Below, piece by piece: positions 1 through 14,865 of a stretch of DNA of 64,000 bases. Below the pieces are notes generated by a model that saw nothing but the letters and a program-made list of their open reading frames with translations, was not told where the DNA came from and did not search any database. The stretch covers positions 4,061,960 through 4,125,959 of the forward strand of contig OX345641.1 in NCBI GenBank assembly GCA_947044365.1, given 5' to 3'. Position 1 is the first letter of the stretch, and the number at the start of each line of letters is the position of its first letter. This DNA comes from Petrosia ficiformis (Eukaryota; Porifera; Demospongiae; Haplosclerida; Petrosiidae). The position numbers were made by a program, and so were the translations under genes.

Positions 1-44
1 TTTCTTCATCATGTTTACTTGACTGAGAGAGTCTATAACAAATA

Positions 45-960
45 TACACACAGTACTGTTGTTCTAGTAATAATATAGTACTTGTATTAGTTGTAGTACT
101 TGGTGCTGATATCATTTTAGTTTAGAATTAGTTATAGTACCCAACGCAGAAAAGTGTTTAGTTTAGTATTGGTTCTAGTGCTCAATCTTTAAAAATATTT
201 AGTTTAGTATTAATTCTAGTACCCAAGGTTCAACATTCTATACTGTATGTTGTTACATGTGTAAGATTGCAGTTGTTAGAGGTGCCTGCTAAGTATGGGT
301 ATCCCTACACTTTCAAACACTCGACTTGCTGCTATTCTGCAGCTAATGAAGCATGTTTTTTATGTCAATGGCCTTCTTATAAGGTCTTCTGTCTAACTAA
401 GTGAGTTAAAATTCACTGCTGTTTAAAAGGCAGAAGTTATACAGGCTAGTAAAGAAGTGGGCGTTGCCGTGGAATTACTTTTCTTTTAAGCACTCGCCTT
501 GCTGTCTTCTTGCCGATAGTGAAGCATACATTTTACATCAATGGCTTTCTTAAGAACTTGTGTTTCCAGCAAAGTAAGTTAGAATCTTCAGTTTTATAAA
601 ATATGAATTATAGAGCTGAAAAGAAATGTACATTAAGCACTCTGCCCACACATATTTTGGGGGTAATTAAATTTTGGCAAGTTTTAATTTGGCGTTCCTT
701 CCCCCAGAATGCCAAATCGCCAAATTTTCCTGCTATATGGCAATTCAATTTAGTTTTAGTTCCAGTGCCTCTAGCTCATTCAATTTTAGTTTATTTCTAG
801 TTCTAGTACTATGATTAAAAACAAATTTAGTTTAGATTTAGTTCTAGTTTAGTTCCAGAACCAAATTTTGTGATTCATTTTCATTTAGTTCTAGTTGACT
901 AGAACTAAAATAAAAATGAGATAATAAAATTAAATTCAGTTCTAGTACCCGAGAACTAGA
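45..960. repeat. Degenerate tagttctagta-type simple repeat blocks
   Basis: Two blocks (about 45-260 and 745-960) are built from imperfect reiterations of a short unit close to agtttagttctagtac. The second block also runs in inverted sense (ctagaactaaa). No coding sense is visible. Repeat A lies between the two blocks. Confidence 0.6.
300..600 (+). repeat. Dispersed repeat A, copy 1
   Basis: A two-unit repeat: ctttcaaacactcg..gaagcatg..atggccttctt, then a diverged second unit (aagcactcgccttgctg..tggctttctt). An inverted full copy lies at 3490-3765, a third copy is split by element Y (39357-39456 and 45512-45715), and a single unit lies at 52079-52165. It is probably a MITE; terminal duplications were not resolved. 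Confidence 0.7.
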
Positions 961-1757
961 ACAATACCAACACGCATGCATGGAAAGAATATAATACGTA
1001 TTTTTTGTATATAAATCCTTGTTGAGAAGTATATGTATGAGAAATGTCACAACATCATGCTCCTATACATGTGTTACTATCATTTGTTTTATCATTCAGG
1101 TTTTTAAGTGTATACAAATGCTCTTAACCAGTGTTTATTAAATAAGGTGTTACTCACATTACCAAGCCCTATGCACTACTATGTGCTGGTATGTTTAAAA
1201 ATCTGAGTTCATGGCAATAGTTGCTAGCAACACAGTGCTTTTACAAATGATATGTATGAGATTCTAAAACTAGTATAGTGTGTGATATAGTATTGTTATA
1301 ACTAACCACTGAATGGCACAAGATAATTGAATTGTGCAGCATGGTCTTGAAGCAAAGCATGACTATAAGAAGTAGGCACAGGTACTAAATCACCTTCAAA
1401 TGTGGTAACAGAATGAAACTCGAGATCTATATATAGCATAACACAAAAAAAGACATGTAACAACAGAAAAAATTATAAAGTAAGCTGAGTATTGTGGTAA
1501 AGCACTAAATTTTCAATCTTATATATACATACATGTTCAATCCTTGAATAGAATTGTGTGCTATTTATTCTTTGAGGCCATTACAATTTGCCACCTTCTT
1601 GTTATTTATATCTATCAACATTTACAGCACGAAAGCTTACAATGTGTCCAATTCTATGTTATATTTGTTCATTTTGTAAAGTAATGAAATAATTATCCAT
1701 TTGCCATGTTGGTTATAAAGGATAACCAAATCTGTGTATGTTCTAAATATCATGTTG

Positions 1758-2014
1758 CAGTGTTCTCGCCAGGATATTCATATTTGGTGGTCCCACCCAC
1801 GCTTTTAAATAAACATTGAATATATAAGCATCAAAGATGAGTTTACTTGATTGCTTAAACAATGTGGTTTGTACGTAGGTTGGGTAATAAATCATGTCGT
1901 TTCATGGTAAACAATGCTTGGTGGTGCAAAATTAAAATTTGAACCTCTGTTGGTGGTGCAGACAGTAATATTGGTGGTGCAACATCACCACAAAAAGGCC
2001 CAATGAGAACACTG
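1758..2014. mobile_element. hAT-type MITE, 257 bp
   Basis: The ends are inverted: CAGTGTTCTC at the left and GAGAACACTG at the right. They are flanked by an 8-bp duplication with one mismatch (tcatgttg / ccatgttg). CAGTG ends with an 8-bp target duplication are typical of the hAT superfamily. The interior is non-coding. Confidence 0.75.
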
Positions 2015-2110
2015 CCATGTTGTTGGTTTCCTTTTTAAATGGCAAAAAGTGACTGTTTATAATTAAGGTTACAGGATGCATAAACTATATATCAATTTGT
2101 TTTGGTTTTA

Positions 2111-2522
2111 CAGAATTAGCTATATATGCTACAAAAATAAAATTGTTAACATAATAAATTTATTGGTTAGTACAGTTGCAAGGAATAGTAATTTAATTGA
2201 TAAAGGTATTATGGATATACTTGTAATTATAATCTAATAATTAATTTAAATATCGTTATGCTGTCTAATAGATGTACAGAAAAGTAGAATAAGCATTTTA
2301 ATTTAGTCATTTTTGGTTTCCAAACTTTTATTGTGCATCTAATATGAGATATTAGGATTGATAAATAATTATGATCGATACACATCTTTTACATATTTAG
2401 ATATGTAGTACAAAGTATAGCTGTGGCATTAGATGTATGTATCCTGAACAACCAACTAATCGTTAAATCCTTGCAACTGCACTAACCAATATATTTTTTA
2501 TGTTAACAACTCTATTTTTGTG

Positions 2523-2535
<13 letters not shown>
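2111..2535. mobile_element. Foldback MITE next to a TA microsatellite
   Basis: About 65 bp at the left (acaaaaataaaattgttaac..attggttagtacagttgcaagga) reappears inverted at 2455-2525. The right end runs directly into a long (TA)n tract, so the target duplication cannot be read. No ORF is present. Confidence 0.65.
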
Positions 2536-2569
<34 letters not shown>

Positions 2570-2665
2570 TATATTATAATATATATATATATATTATATA
2601 ATATATATATATAATATATATATATAATATAATATATTATATATATTTATAATATATATGTATGT
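2527..2665. repeat. (TA)n microsatellite
   Basis: A long TA/ATATTATA run. A second pure AT run lies at 3205-3247. Confidence 0.9.
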
Positions 2666-3203
2666 ATACCTAATTCAAAAAAAATGATAAAAGATATACC
2701 ACAAAGAATAGTACTATAGTAATTATAATTAAAGGATCTAAGTTACATGAAGCCTGTATATATGCAGCTTACACAAATTAACCTTCATATCTTCAAGTTT
2801 GCTGGTGCAAGTTGGCATAACCTTAAAGGCCTACTGAAAGTACAGTAATGATTGTAACTAAGTAAACATATATCCAAGTCCAGTCAAACAATTTAATTAA
2901 ATTTACTGTGTCAAATTCAACACATTAAAAACTGATTGGTTGTTCTAACCAATTTATTGGTTATATTAATTTCATCTGCTTAATAGTGCTTTTTATATGT
3001 TCTATATGCAGTAGCCAATACTATATTTCTAATTGAAAATACAATGCTTAGTTTCAATTGAAAAGATAATGTTCCTAACATGAAGTACAGATGTACTATT
3101 CATTAGAAACATAGTAATCATGTTTATGATGGAAATTTAAAAAAAAAATTATGTTCCCAATGGATAGTACATCTGTTGTATTGTATTGTTTATTATGGCA
3201 TGT

Positions 3204-3248
<45 letters not shown>

Positions 3249-3489
3249 AGTTAATATAAATCAAATCATTACATAGCAAGAAAGAAATCAGCATTGATTT
3301 CAAGTAGGCGTCTATTTAAAACAGGCGTTTACTCGAGACGGGCGTTTATTAATTAACCCTTTAGTGTCTAGAATTAATATGGGCGTCCTTGTTTATTAGC
3401 CTAAATTTAATTACACCAAGCACAGGTGCGGGCGGAGAGCTTAATATATCATCTCTATAACTCTCATATTTTATAATACTGAAGATACT

Positions 3490-3765
3490 AGCTCGAAAGA
3501 AGAGTTCTTAAGAAAGCCATTGATGTAAAATTTATGCTTCACTATCGGCAGGAACACAGCGAAGCGAGTGCTTGAAACAAAAGTAGTTCCACGAGCAATG
3601 CTCACTTTTATACCAGCCCGTATATATAACGTCTGCATTTTAAACAGCAGTGATTACTTAGTTAGACGGAAGACATTCTAAGAAAGCCATTGATACCAAA
3701 AACATGCTTCAATAGTTGCAGGAAAGCAGCAAGGCGAGTGGTTGAAAGTGTTGTGGTGTGAATTC
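3490..3765 (-). repeat. Dispersed repeat A, inverted copy 2
   Basis: Reverse complement of the 300-600 repeat: cttaagaaagccattgatg..gcgagtgcttgaaa, followed by the second unit ctaagaaagccattgat..aaggcgagtggttgaaag. Short flanking reiterations of aggcgtttatt / ggcgtctatt occur at 3300-3400 and 3780-3890. Confidence 0.7.
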
Positions 3766-3890
3766 ACAGAATACTTGTTTACCTTCTTAACCACGCCCAG
3801 GCTTCAAATCGAGACCGGCGTCTATTGAAGAATCTTGAAGAAACTCCCTGCGTTTATTTAAGACAGGCTTTTATTCAAATGTGGCTTCTA

Positions 3891-5140
3891 TTTTTTACAG
3901 TCTCAGGAGAAATTGGAACTCATGTAACCAAATAAGTGTTAAAATAACCGTTATAATGAACAATATATGTAGCCACATTAAACATTATATGCTAAAAACA
4001 TTTTAGCTCCTTATGTTTACTATTTTAAATATGCTTCATGTTATTGCATAATTATTATGAATATTATAATTACATAATGTAGTTTGAAATCAAGAGGACA
4101 AGTATTCAAACATGGAGATGTACTGTACTACATAATCAAGATTACAAGTGTTCAAATAATTGGGGATGTATTGTACTATACTTAACCATCACCTTGATCT
4201 GTTTGACTTTGAAAGTCAAAGAATGCTTGAATTCTATTCTTCTTATCAAACAATTTGCCTGCAGTGTAAGAAGACAAATGATGCATTGGCCAGTGTTAAT
4301 AACAACATAATAGTTATTAATTTTATGATATTATGTGACCATTGATGAGAAAATCTGTCACTTGGAAAACAATTATTTTGATCAAATCAAACATTCATTA
4401 TTTAGCAGCTATTTTCATCATGGATAACTGGTTCCTGTAGAAAGTTTGATTAAAGTTTATGATGGATGACAAATTGCACTACCAAAATGGCAAAAAGTTG
4501 TATTTGAGTTCGTACATTGCACATTATATGGTAAGGAACACTTGTTATAATTTCATAGTGTTGTAATTAATACCAATAAATTATACAATACATAATTATA
4601 ATTTTGGGTGATAATCTCGATTAATCGTGATAAATTATGACTATTGTAATAAAATTTGACTTTTACAATGGCAACAGTCGCACTTCGGTTATTGTGATTT
4701 CCATGCACACAATCGATCAAGCAATGCTTCAAGTACTAGAGCTAGAATGTTTGCCAATTGAAGTGTAAACTCATTTTGGTTTTTGTCATCAAATGAAAAA
4801 TTATGTAATAAAAGCAAAATAGCAAGTACAAGTTACTCAACTATTCTGAGAACATATATAACAAACATGAGAATTTATCTTCAAAACACACATATTACTG
4901 TAAATATTAGGTATCCGTTATCTTGTTCAACCAGAAAGTACATAGCAACCTTGGTTTTTATGAAATAAACCATTAGCAGTAATGCATAGTAAACAGAAAG
5001 AGGTCACATTTACTGCTAGACTCTGTGCAGATATACCTATCATTTAGGTAGAGAACCTGGACTGACATTGATTAGAATACTATTAAGTAAATTAATTTAA
5101 TAATTAATTAAGCTGGATTATAGTATTTTATTGCCCAGCC
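3891..5140. other. AT-rich intergenic stretch, nothing identified
   Basis: No ORF, splice-bounded exon or terminal repeat that I could support. Confidence 0.5.
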
Positions 5141-5149
5141 CTAATAATG

Positions 5150-5340
5150 AGGTATCATTTTTATCGTCCACAGGGCCATCCCTATTTTCCACAGGGTTGA
5201 ATCTATATATATATATATATTTGTATCACTTGAGCGAGTATGCATTGTATACGTAGTTAAGGTAATGCTTGGTCAATTAATGGGTGTGGTAGATAATACA
5301 TTGTAGAAGCGCACTTGAGTTCACTGAGACCAGCAGGAAG
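5150..5340 (+). repeat. Dispersed repeat D (cagggccatccc family)
   Basis: Shared core: cacagggccatccctat, then ggttgaatc, a TA run, cacttg.cgag.atg, and ttaatgggtgtgg. Related copies lie at 23560-23730, 27525-27725 and 59110-59190 (+), and at 61310-61510 (-). Copies diverge too much to define the ends. Confidence 0.55.
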
Positions 5341-5873
5341 AAAGAAAGCTTCTCATAGTATACGTACACTAAAAGATAGCTATTATACCTGAAATATATT
5401 CCTAATGTTTTACAAGATCTTTTAAAAGGTAAGGAGAGTAGATAATCAAAATAATAACTGTAATAGGCTTGTGTGTTTCAGGCATGACAAAGTTTGCTAT
5501 GATTACTAAATGCTGAGCACAAAGCCATCCTAAGGATGCTTTTTTCTATATATCTTGTTCTACATGCATAAAGTATACAGGAAGTATCATTAAACTGTAA
5601 TATTAGATGGATGCAAAAAGGGGTCAAGTGACAAATGATCATAAGCATAATTACAATCTGATAATGAATGGAAATTCAATCTGTTAATATACGTATATCA
5701 TACAAAAATTGAATAGCTAAGAGCGTCACAGATATCTATGGTAACTTGAAAACGTTTAGCATCTTAAAATGCTTCCTATTTTGTAGTGATGGATACCAAA
5801 ATTTGAATGCACTTTTATGCTATATCACTGTTTATATTATTATTTTGTGTAGCCAACTATGGTTCTTGTAGAC

Positions 5874-7079
<1,206 letters not shown>

Positions 7080-7199
7080 CTATTCCCAATTGTAATGACG
7101 CAATAGTGCTATTAAGTAGGTGGTACTTTATTTCTGAGCAGGATGTTGTAAACGCATTTCCTGCTCAAGAGGAAGTGTAACCTGCTATTAAATGAGTGT

Positions 7200-7870
7200 A
7201 AGGGTAGCCAGCCCCTCCCACTCTAAACGAAGCAGGAAGGGTCTTGTTAAAGTCGTCCAGTGACGTTACCGGATTACTTCACAACAAATGAGATAGTACC
7301 ATCACTGTGACTGAGTCAACCAATTTAATTCACTGCAGCAGTCTTCATAAGATTTGTACCATTAAAATGTGTTTCTGATCCACTTAGCCCTTATCCATCT
7401 AGCTGCTTTGTTTTGTATCCGCTCTAATCATTAACTGAATATTTTTAATGAAGTCACCAGATAGCGACACAGGTTTGTAAGTGTGGTCTAACTAATGCTA
7501 ACTAGGCTTATCTTTCACCATGCATGAGGGCTACAGCCATATAAAGAATGTTGGAGTATGTTTAATATTTTGGTGGCCTTCAATGTGACATAATCAACAT
7601 AATCTGTCCACAATAGGTTGCTGCTGATTACAACTCCAGGGTATTTGAAGTTATAAACCTGTGTTAGGGTGTGTTATTTAAACAGTATATAGTGAAAAGG
7701 TACCCGCTTCTTCCTTATGTCCATCATATTACACTTATGAAGATTAAGAAGTAACTGCCATAACTGGGACCACCGTTGTAGAGCACTCAAATCATGGAGT
7801 AAAATACAATCAGATATGACTCTGATTTACCTGTAAACCGAACAGTCATCTGCATACTTTAGAAGATACT
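7200..7870 (-). pseudogene. Non-LTR retrotransposon reverse-transcriptase 3' remnant
   Basis: Minus-strand translation in several frames gives the catalytic box KYADDC near 7850. The palm/thumb region follows (LLHDLSALQRWSQLWQLLLN, then a NFKYPGVVI-like block for the usual KYLGV). Further on come IQNKAARW near 7410 and SYEDCCSELNWL near 7330, both typical of the C-terminal part of LINE reverse transcriptases (CR1/L2/Jockey-like). Stops and frameshifts interrupt it and there is no 5' part, so it is a dead 5'-truncated copy. The exact clade is not determined. Confidence 0.7.
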
Positions 7871-9940
7871 GACGATGAAGATGATGAATTCATACAACTA
7901 CTTAACTACAGCTAAAGCGACTTTATCATTGGTTTCTTGTAATTAGTTGTTTTTCAAGATGTATACAGTTAATGTATATTCTACAAATGTTTTTAAGTAT
8001 TTGTGTGAATTTTTATTTTCACTTTCTCTGTTTTTCATTTTAATTTGAATACATAATTCAATTTTTTGTAGTGCATTACAGCAATGTCAATAAAGCACAT
8101 AATAGTCAGTACAATGGAATGGTTTATTCTCATGCTTAAAACAGATGGATGCTCTGCCGCATTTGTTATTGCTCTACTAATGAACTAAACACTTATCTTC
8201 CGTTTCAATGGCTGACTCCAAATGGTTGCATTAGCTATAATATATTCATCTTTAAACTTACTTAAATGAAAGAAATTGATTTTATATATATAGCTAGCTA
8301 ATTATATTATCAACAGTGATCAAATAACTTTATATTCAGTGTGTCTATAGGTTATTGAATGTTTGTTGTTTTGCTTCATTTCATTAATCAGAGAGCATGA
8401 TAGAACTCTCTATGAGAGGGTGGTCTGAAAAAAAAAACATGGCTGCCCATACGTTGTAAGCTGAAATCTCTACAAATACAATATTATATTATACATATAT
8501 GTTAAAATAATTTATACATATAATTCTTGATATTGAGTATTTTTATGACTAACAATACCTTTTAGATGACCAGAGATTGTCATTAAAGTAGCGAATTATT
8601 ATTATTCACTAGCTAGTATTATTCATAAAAATAGATTTGTATTAAAATAGTTTTAGCACAAATACAAATTTATTTTATGACTGAATACTAAAAAAAACAT
8701 TAAAAAAATGAATGAGCGTGCCGGTAGGGATCAAAACTGTAAAAGTACAGGAATAAGTAACTTAGTTAAACACCACTTCCACATAACAAACCTACAAATA
8801 TATATCCAAATATTAAGCTAAAGGCAAAGAAGCTACAAGGCTTTTATACACCTTGGCTGACATATTCACGTCATTCTTCAAGCTATCAGTACTATAGCTA
8901 ATACTCAACACATTCCAACCCCCTCCAATTATCCTATTGATCACTATTCCAGTCGTCCATTCAAAAAAAGAAACAAGAATAGCATTCGTGGTGTTTGACC
9001 AAAATTGTGGTAATCTTCTCTGCATTTTAGTTAATTAAGCCACACCTAGTCTACCACAGAAATAATTGTTGTGGTAATTGCCACACTATAGCTATGCTAC
9101 TGCTTGTTTCCCAAATAACAGGATTTAGAGAGAGAAAAAGATGAACTATAATTATATAGCTAACACAATTATGTAATTACAGTCAAAACGCTAACAAAGC
9201 CTAAGTAAATTAAACTGTGTTTTGTAATCAACAGTAATCATAATATATCCCTTCACTTTCTTTTAGGATATTTCATTTTTAATGACCATTTTGATAGATG
9301 CTACAGCAGTATGCATATTAAATCTTTTGATGTATATAATAATTTTTTTTGTGTACATTTTATTTAGTGTTTCACTTACACAGCAATTTGCCTATATGCC
9401 TTTATGCATAATTATTTTTCATAATCCAAATTGCCTATATGCAGATCCAATCTGATATTGTCTGTGTGAAATATATAGTTGCATCTATTTACTTTACAAT
9501 TGTTCACACGTAGTATATACAGTGTTAACTATTCTATTGTTCATGTGCTATACATTCAGCCCAAACTACATACAGTTACAGGCATATTCAGGCTTGGTTG
9601 CACATATCTTCAGATTGTACTTGCAATAATGAAGAATATTGTGTAGGCAATGTATAGGTAATGCAGTTGCCTAAACTGATACTCTGCCTATATCTTCAAT
9701 CAGGTGCCTATTCAGATCCCTATTCTAGTATAGGTGCAACCATAACTATAACTCTATGTATATATATACGATAATTACTGATATTATATTCACTGAAATT
9801 GTTTACTATTGATTGGTTTGCAATTGAATACTATTTTTGGCTGAAATTCATATTATGTTTGTTAAATTCCACACCTTAACCCTTAGAACACTGATTTCAC
9901 ATATTTTTTGACCCCTACGTGATTCGGATTATGTTCGTAG
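7871..9940. other. Gene-free AT-rich stretch
   Basis: Only a fragment of MITE family M (8394-8480, ctctctatgagagg..gctgaaatctct) was recognised. The remaining short ORFs have no family resemblance or splice structure. Confidence 0.5.
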
Positions 9941-10074
9941 CATTACAAAGCACTTGAAATTTTTGTAATTTTTCTGGCATGAAAATGGCTGATGGTTTTT
10001 TGGCCACCCTTTGGCCTAAATAACGAGTGGGCGTGGGCAATTTTAAAGGGGTGTCCCCACGTTAATGAGGGTGA

Positions 10075-10112
10075 CCACGCCCACGCCCACGCCCACGCCC
10101 ACGCCCACGCTA
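10075..10112 (+). repeat. (CCCACG)n hexamer tandem repeat
   Basis: At least five tandem copies of cccacg. Its reverse complement gives a spurious Ala-Trp repeat ORF. Confidence 0.85.
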
Positions 10113-10560
10113 TCTGATGGGTAGCTGAGACAAGGGAAATGCTGTAAAACCCCAAATCATGGGTGTAGCTGGGGTCTCGTGAGCCACACCCTTCGCTTAG
10201 AGAAGGAGGACAAGTGCACATGCAGGTTATGTTGCAGAAATATTGCGGACCAATCAGACTGCTCGAAAGAACCACACACTCTTATCAGCCCCACCTGGCT
10301 TACACAAGTCAAGGTGTGAAAATATGGAGTTTTTGAAAACTCAAGTAATAAACTGGCTACACTCATTTAAAGAAAAAAGAAGTGATTTTGATTTTTATGA
10401 CCCGCAATGATGTATTTTCTGGGCTTCCAAGGGGATTTGGCAAAAACCTATGCTACTGCTGCCTGATTCTTTTGACTTTCTGCTTGGATGTCTATTGTCG
10501 CCTCTATTGACAGCAATTATAAAAGATCAAGTAAGTAATAATAATGTACTAATACATTAT

Positions 10561-10797
10561 ATCAGACAGTACGGCAGTACTCTCTATGTAGGGAGGCACG
10601 GAAAAAAATGGCAAGTGATGAGCTGAAATCTCTGGTAATATATACAGGTAAGTTTTAATACACATGGTAGGTTATATGGAAGTGGTTTGTTTAATTTTGG
10701 GTCCCACCTAACCTTGTTCGCATGCTTTTCGGGTTTTGACATCCCTACATCTTCTTTCATTTTTATTGGAAATGTTTTTTATTAGCTATTCTTGTAT
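10561..10797. mobile_element. MITE fragments: family M joined to family P
   Basis: 10561-10640 matches the M family end (cagtactctctatgtaggga..gctgaaatctctggtaatata). 10671-10797 matches one arm of the palindromic P family (tatatggaagtggtttg..gggttttgacatccctacat), whose full palindrome is at 47199-47470. A lone P arm is at 22481-22595. Confidence 0.65.
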
Positions 10798-10859
10798 AAT
10801 TAGATACAATATACATAATATATAATTACATAATTATAAGTATGTATATAATTAATATG

Positions 10860-11750
10860 TCCCGGTACGGCGAAACATCAAAGTAAACCACAGGTTTATA
10901 AATCAGATAAAGCACCCAATGGTCAGATATAAAACCTGCCGTCGAAACAGACTACAAGCAAACAACACTTACCTTCTCCAAAGTACTGACAAAAAGGTAG
11001 GAGAAGCATCAGGCATCAACAAAGGTTTTGTCTTTCGTGAAATATATTAATTATAACACGCCTACTCGTGCAATATCAGAATTATAATCACCTCGCTCTC
11101 GTGCTCGCTGAATATAACAGCAATCGTAGGGTGTTATAACCTATACTTACATTATGATTTATATATATATGTTATGCATAATCATAAATATAAACTGTAT
11201 TATATGAAAATATAGAAATCAATATAATATTATTATAAACTACTTCTTTAACAGGAAAGGGTGTTTCTGCAATGTGAGTGACAATACAGAAAAGATGGAG
11301 AAAGTTGCCGAGAGGCAAATTCCAGCTAGTTTATTTCACACCTGAGCAACTATAGTATGTTCAGGTTGAGTTGACCCATAAAGGTGTATACAGATTGCAA
11401 AAGCTATAGTAGTTAAACATTTTCAGCTTTTTGCATAAATATCAACTTTCTGGAGCAGATCATTGCTAACAAAATCACATCTCAAGGTCATCAGGAAGCA
11501 ACCTAACCAGAAACAACTCAAAGATAAAAGGTATGGGAGCTCAAACCGCCACTTAGCAAAATAAATAATTATCTTGCGCTTTTATGATGTCATCATGATG
11601 TCACAAATATGTTCGCTGTACTCACGATGATTAATCAACTGTAAAAGTTAAAATGAAGTCTGTGATAGTAGCTATAGGTAAAGTGTAATTCAACCAACAT
11701 ATTTATCATGTAGATATGTTTATACATTGTACCAGACTAACCTAATGCAT
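10860..11750. other. Gene-free stretch
   Basis: No supported gene. It holds short direct and inverted AT-rich motifs only. Confidence 0.45.
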
Positions 11751-11758
11751 TACTAAGG

Positions 11759-11917
11759 TTCTCTACCTTAACGACGATCTTTGGCCATCTAGAAGTATTA
11801 CAACCTATATGTATATAATACCAGAGGTTTCAGCTCATCACTTGCAACTGAAATGTATGGGTTTCAATTTGTTTCAGTGCCATCCCTACATAGAGAGTAC
11901 TACCATACTCTCTGATA
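11759..11917. mobile_element. MITE family M copy
   Basis: Starts ctctaccttaacgacgatct, contains ttcagctcatcacttgcaa and ends catagagagtactaccatac. It is a close match to 48119-48325, which abuts exon 4 of the phosphatase gene. Confidence 0.7.
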
Positions 11918-12544
11918 AATTTGACACAATGCCAGTAAAATATTTAATACCATTAATTTCTAATGGTTCGAATATCTTGAAGATATATAGCAGACAGATG
12001 CTACAGCGTTCGTTGAAATCTTAAATCTACTTTCAATGTTTATTTGCAATATATAAGCAAAACATGAATAAATGTCATAAAAGCAAAACATGAATAAATG
12101 TTCAATATAGCAATTATTATTATAATACACATAATATAATTATGTGGATAGACAACATTTGATAATGGTTGTGAGCAAGCTGTCTATCTATTATAATTGC
12201 AATAGATATGTATATATAAGTATATATATAATATGTGTGATGTGTGTTTATTATCCATGCATTTAGTGCATGAAATGTGAAATGAATATTGATTTCCCAA
12301 TATATAAAAGCAATATGTTTGCACGTGACTGGTGAATGCTAATTATGTTATGTTTTTTGATAAATTGACTATTGTGACATCATCTATATCAACATTATAG
12401 TACTATTCTACAGATAATATTTTAATATGCTATAAAAATAATTATATAAAAGTATACTTTCCTAAAGTAGTTTTTACAACAATCATAGCATTAAAATATG
12501 AAATCATCTTCACTTCCATGTGTGCTAATTGCTTTCACTATATA

Positions 12545-14035
12545 CTACTTTTTTTTAAATTTTAGTTCATCATCACTATCATCTTCTTTATCTCTATTGA
12601 GAAGTAGTTCTCTTGCAATAGAAAGGAATATGCCCAAACCCTTGACACCATGATAAATATTCCAAGTAGTTGTTTCTACCATGTATCCATCGAGTATGTT
12701 AACTACTAGATATTTGATAGAGAGATTTGCATACCAAATTCCAATTAATAGTCCTTTCATTGTATATGGTGCTTGTGCACATATGAACTCCAGAACTGTC
12801 ATGAAGACTAGTAAATAAGCTAATCCGTGAAGAGTTTGTGGTATTATTAGCAATAAAAATAAGTTATCATGTGTTGGATCTTCAGGGCAAACTCTTTCAC
12901 ATGTTCCATTTACAACAAATTTTGTATTTGCAAGTAGACATAAAGTAGTAATAGTAGAATTGTGATTTGTGAATTCAATTAACTCATTTAAATAACATTG
13001 AGAAATATTTTCTGTAAAAGCTGTTAAAAAACTTATGATAGGATAAATTCCTTGTTGTATTAAACAAATGAATAATCCAAAATGAACTCTTTTCAATAGG
13101 TTTGGAGTATATTTAGCAAAATACTTCTTAATAAAGAATTGATACAGTGGTATTCCAAACAGAATCACAAGTAATGTTACATGTTCTGGATTATTGAAGT
13201 GTTTTGACATCTTCAACTTGTTCATTTGTAAATGGTCCTCCATATTTTTGTTTACCCAAATCTATACGAGATGGAATATCATTCTCCCAGTATGTGAAAG
13301 CACTACGATTAACTGGATATTTGTGTTTCCAGGCAAATTTTATGACATTAATAATCAATTTAAAAGGACTAACTTGTACTGGATTAATGTAGACATTTTT
13401 GGACTTTCTTATGATGCATAAACCAAGGATAATCAGGATACTTTGAGTTATGGATGAAAGTAGGATGATCCAACCAAAGAATATCTCATTTTGTAAAGGA
13501 TATTGTAAATTAATTGTACATCGTTGTTGTATATAAACTAGTAGTGCAAGAAGAATATAAAATATCATGAGTGGACCTAAATGTAGACTCCAATAATACC
13601 AGTGAATGAAGGAACTGAGCTTTGTTGATGAAGCTTCAAGCATTTGATCCATACGAAATTGAATGGCATTTGCTTCATACATTCCTAAGCCTGAAATTCG
13701 ACTTATTAGTATTGGTACTAGGAGAAGAACAATAGCAGGCTTTTGTGTAAATATGTCTGGTCTAGAAATGAATATAATTGCTGCAGTAAACATTAGTAAA
13801 GAACTGACAAAGAGAGAAGAAATGCTAGTTTTATCATTCTATACCGTGTTATACACACATCAGCAGTCAACCCAAATATAGGATACATGAGAAAAGTAAG
13901 ACCTTGCATTGCAGAGCATATAGTTTCATCACGATTTATCAACAAATGGTAGATCCAATTATTTGTAGTGACAATAAAGAAATGAATCAAGAGACATGTT
14001 GTTAGAGTAAAACAAGGATAATCAGTCATTTTCAT
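12545..14035 (-). pseudogene. Broken SLC15/POT-type transporter paralogue
   Basis: About 75-80% identical by eye to the intact copy at 62037-63773. It is broken into three frames: 14035-13795 (start MKMTDYPCF through YRMIKLAF), 13793-13191 (TMs 3-6 and the POT block YGGPFTNEQVEDVKTL), and 13243-12545 (TMs to the C-terminus). Relative to the intact copy there is a frameshift after the second TM pair. About 43 codons are deleted after VKTLQ, and the juxtamembrane acidic tail is shortened (ends DDELKFKKK). The flanking 5' sequence keeps the same splice-donor-like motif (TTTCAGGTA) upstream of the start, so it arose by gene duplication rather than retroposition. Confidence 0.85.
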
Positions 14036-14647
14036 CACTTTGTTGAATATTACCTGAAATTGTGAGCCCACTGGTGTATATATAGGAATGAAGGTTGTGT
14101 CTTGTGAGCCCCTGTAAAATTTGATATAGCAGCAGAAAACGTAGAGTCGCTCAGTGTTTTGTAACTCTTACTTGTCGAGTGAGAGACTTCAGAGGCGGAT
14201 GTAGAAATAAATAATAGCGCGCGAAAATGTTAGTAATTATTCACGAAGGGGCTGGTCCCTACTTCCTCTTTCGGGCTACAACTAGTGTGATATCGGGACA
14301 GTTAGAAAAAGGTATGCAAACTTACCATTAGTTAATAACTTAGCGTTAGCTATCGTGATTTTTTATACTAAATGTTTGATGAAACAGATTAACAACCAGA
14401 CTGAGTGTGAGAAGTAACCAGTCTTCACTGCAGTCCTGACTTTGCTGACTAGCAACATTATACTGAAGTACACATGTATCATAATTGTAGGTATACAGTT
14501 ATATATGTACTTACCATCTTTACTATCTTCTCTTAGAAACAATATTAGTTTGCTTACACTATTGTTGCTTGAATTTACAACATGTTTGGTGGGCGTGGCA
14601 CACGGAATTTTGAAAGGGGGTTTCCGGTCAATTCCACGGAATCGAAA

Positions 14648-14811
14648 CAGTCTAGATATCCGCCACTGGAAACTAGATTATTCATCGCACCCATCAGGTT
14701 CAGACACTGAGATTTTTATATGTATATATACTGTGCATGATTTCTGATTTCATTTCCTCCTGCCATTTCGTTTACCCGGCACTAGTTTCCAGTGGCAGAT
14801 ATCTAGACTGT
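14648..14811. mobile_element. Small foldback MITE
   Basis: cagtctagatatccgccact near 14648 is repeated inverted at 14782-14811 (agtggcagatatctagact). No ORF. Target duplication not resolved. Confidence 0.6.
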
Positions 14812-14865
14812 CACAAGGAAAATAGTTTTAGAAATCATAGTCATAATTAATTAATTATACATGTA

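Noticed and set aside
9943..10366. Minus-strand ORFs with an Ala-Trp repeat
   Set aside because: The repeat is the reverse of a (CCCACG)n microsatellite; no conserved domain or splice structure.
12158..12544. Possible extra exon downstream of the transporter pseudogene
   Set aside because: No homology to the 3' region of the intact copy and no splice signals.
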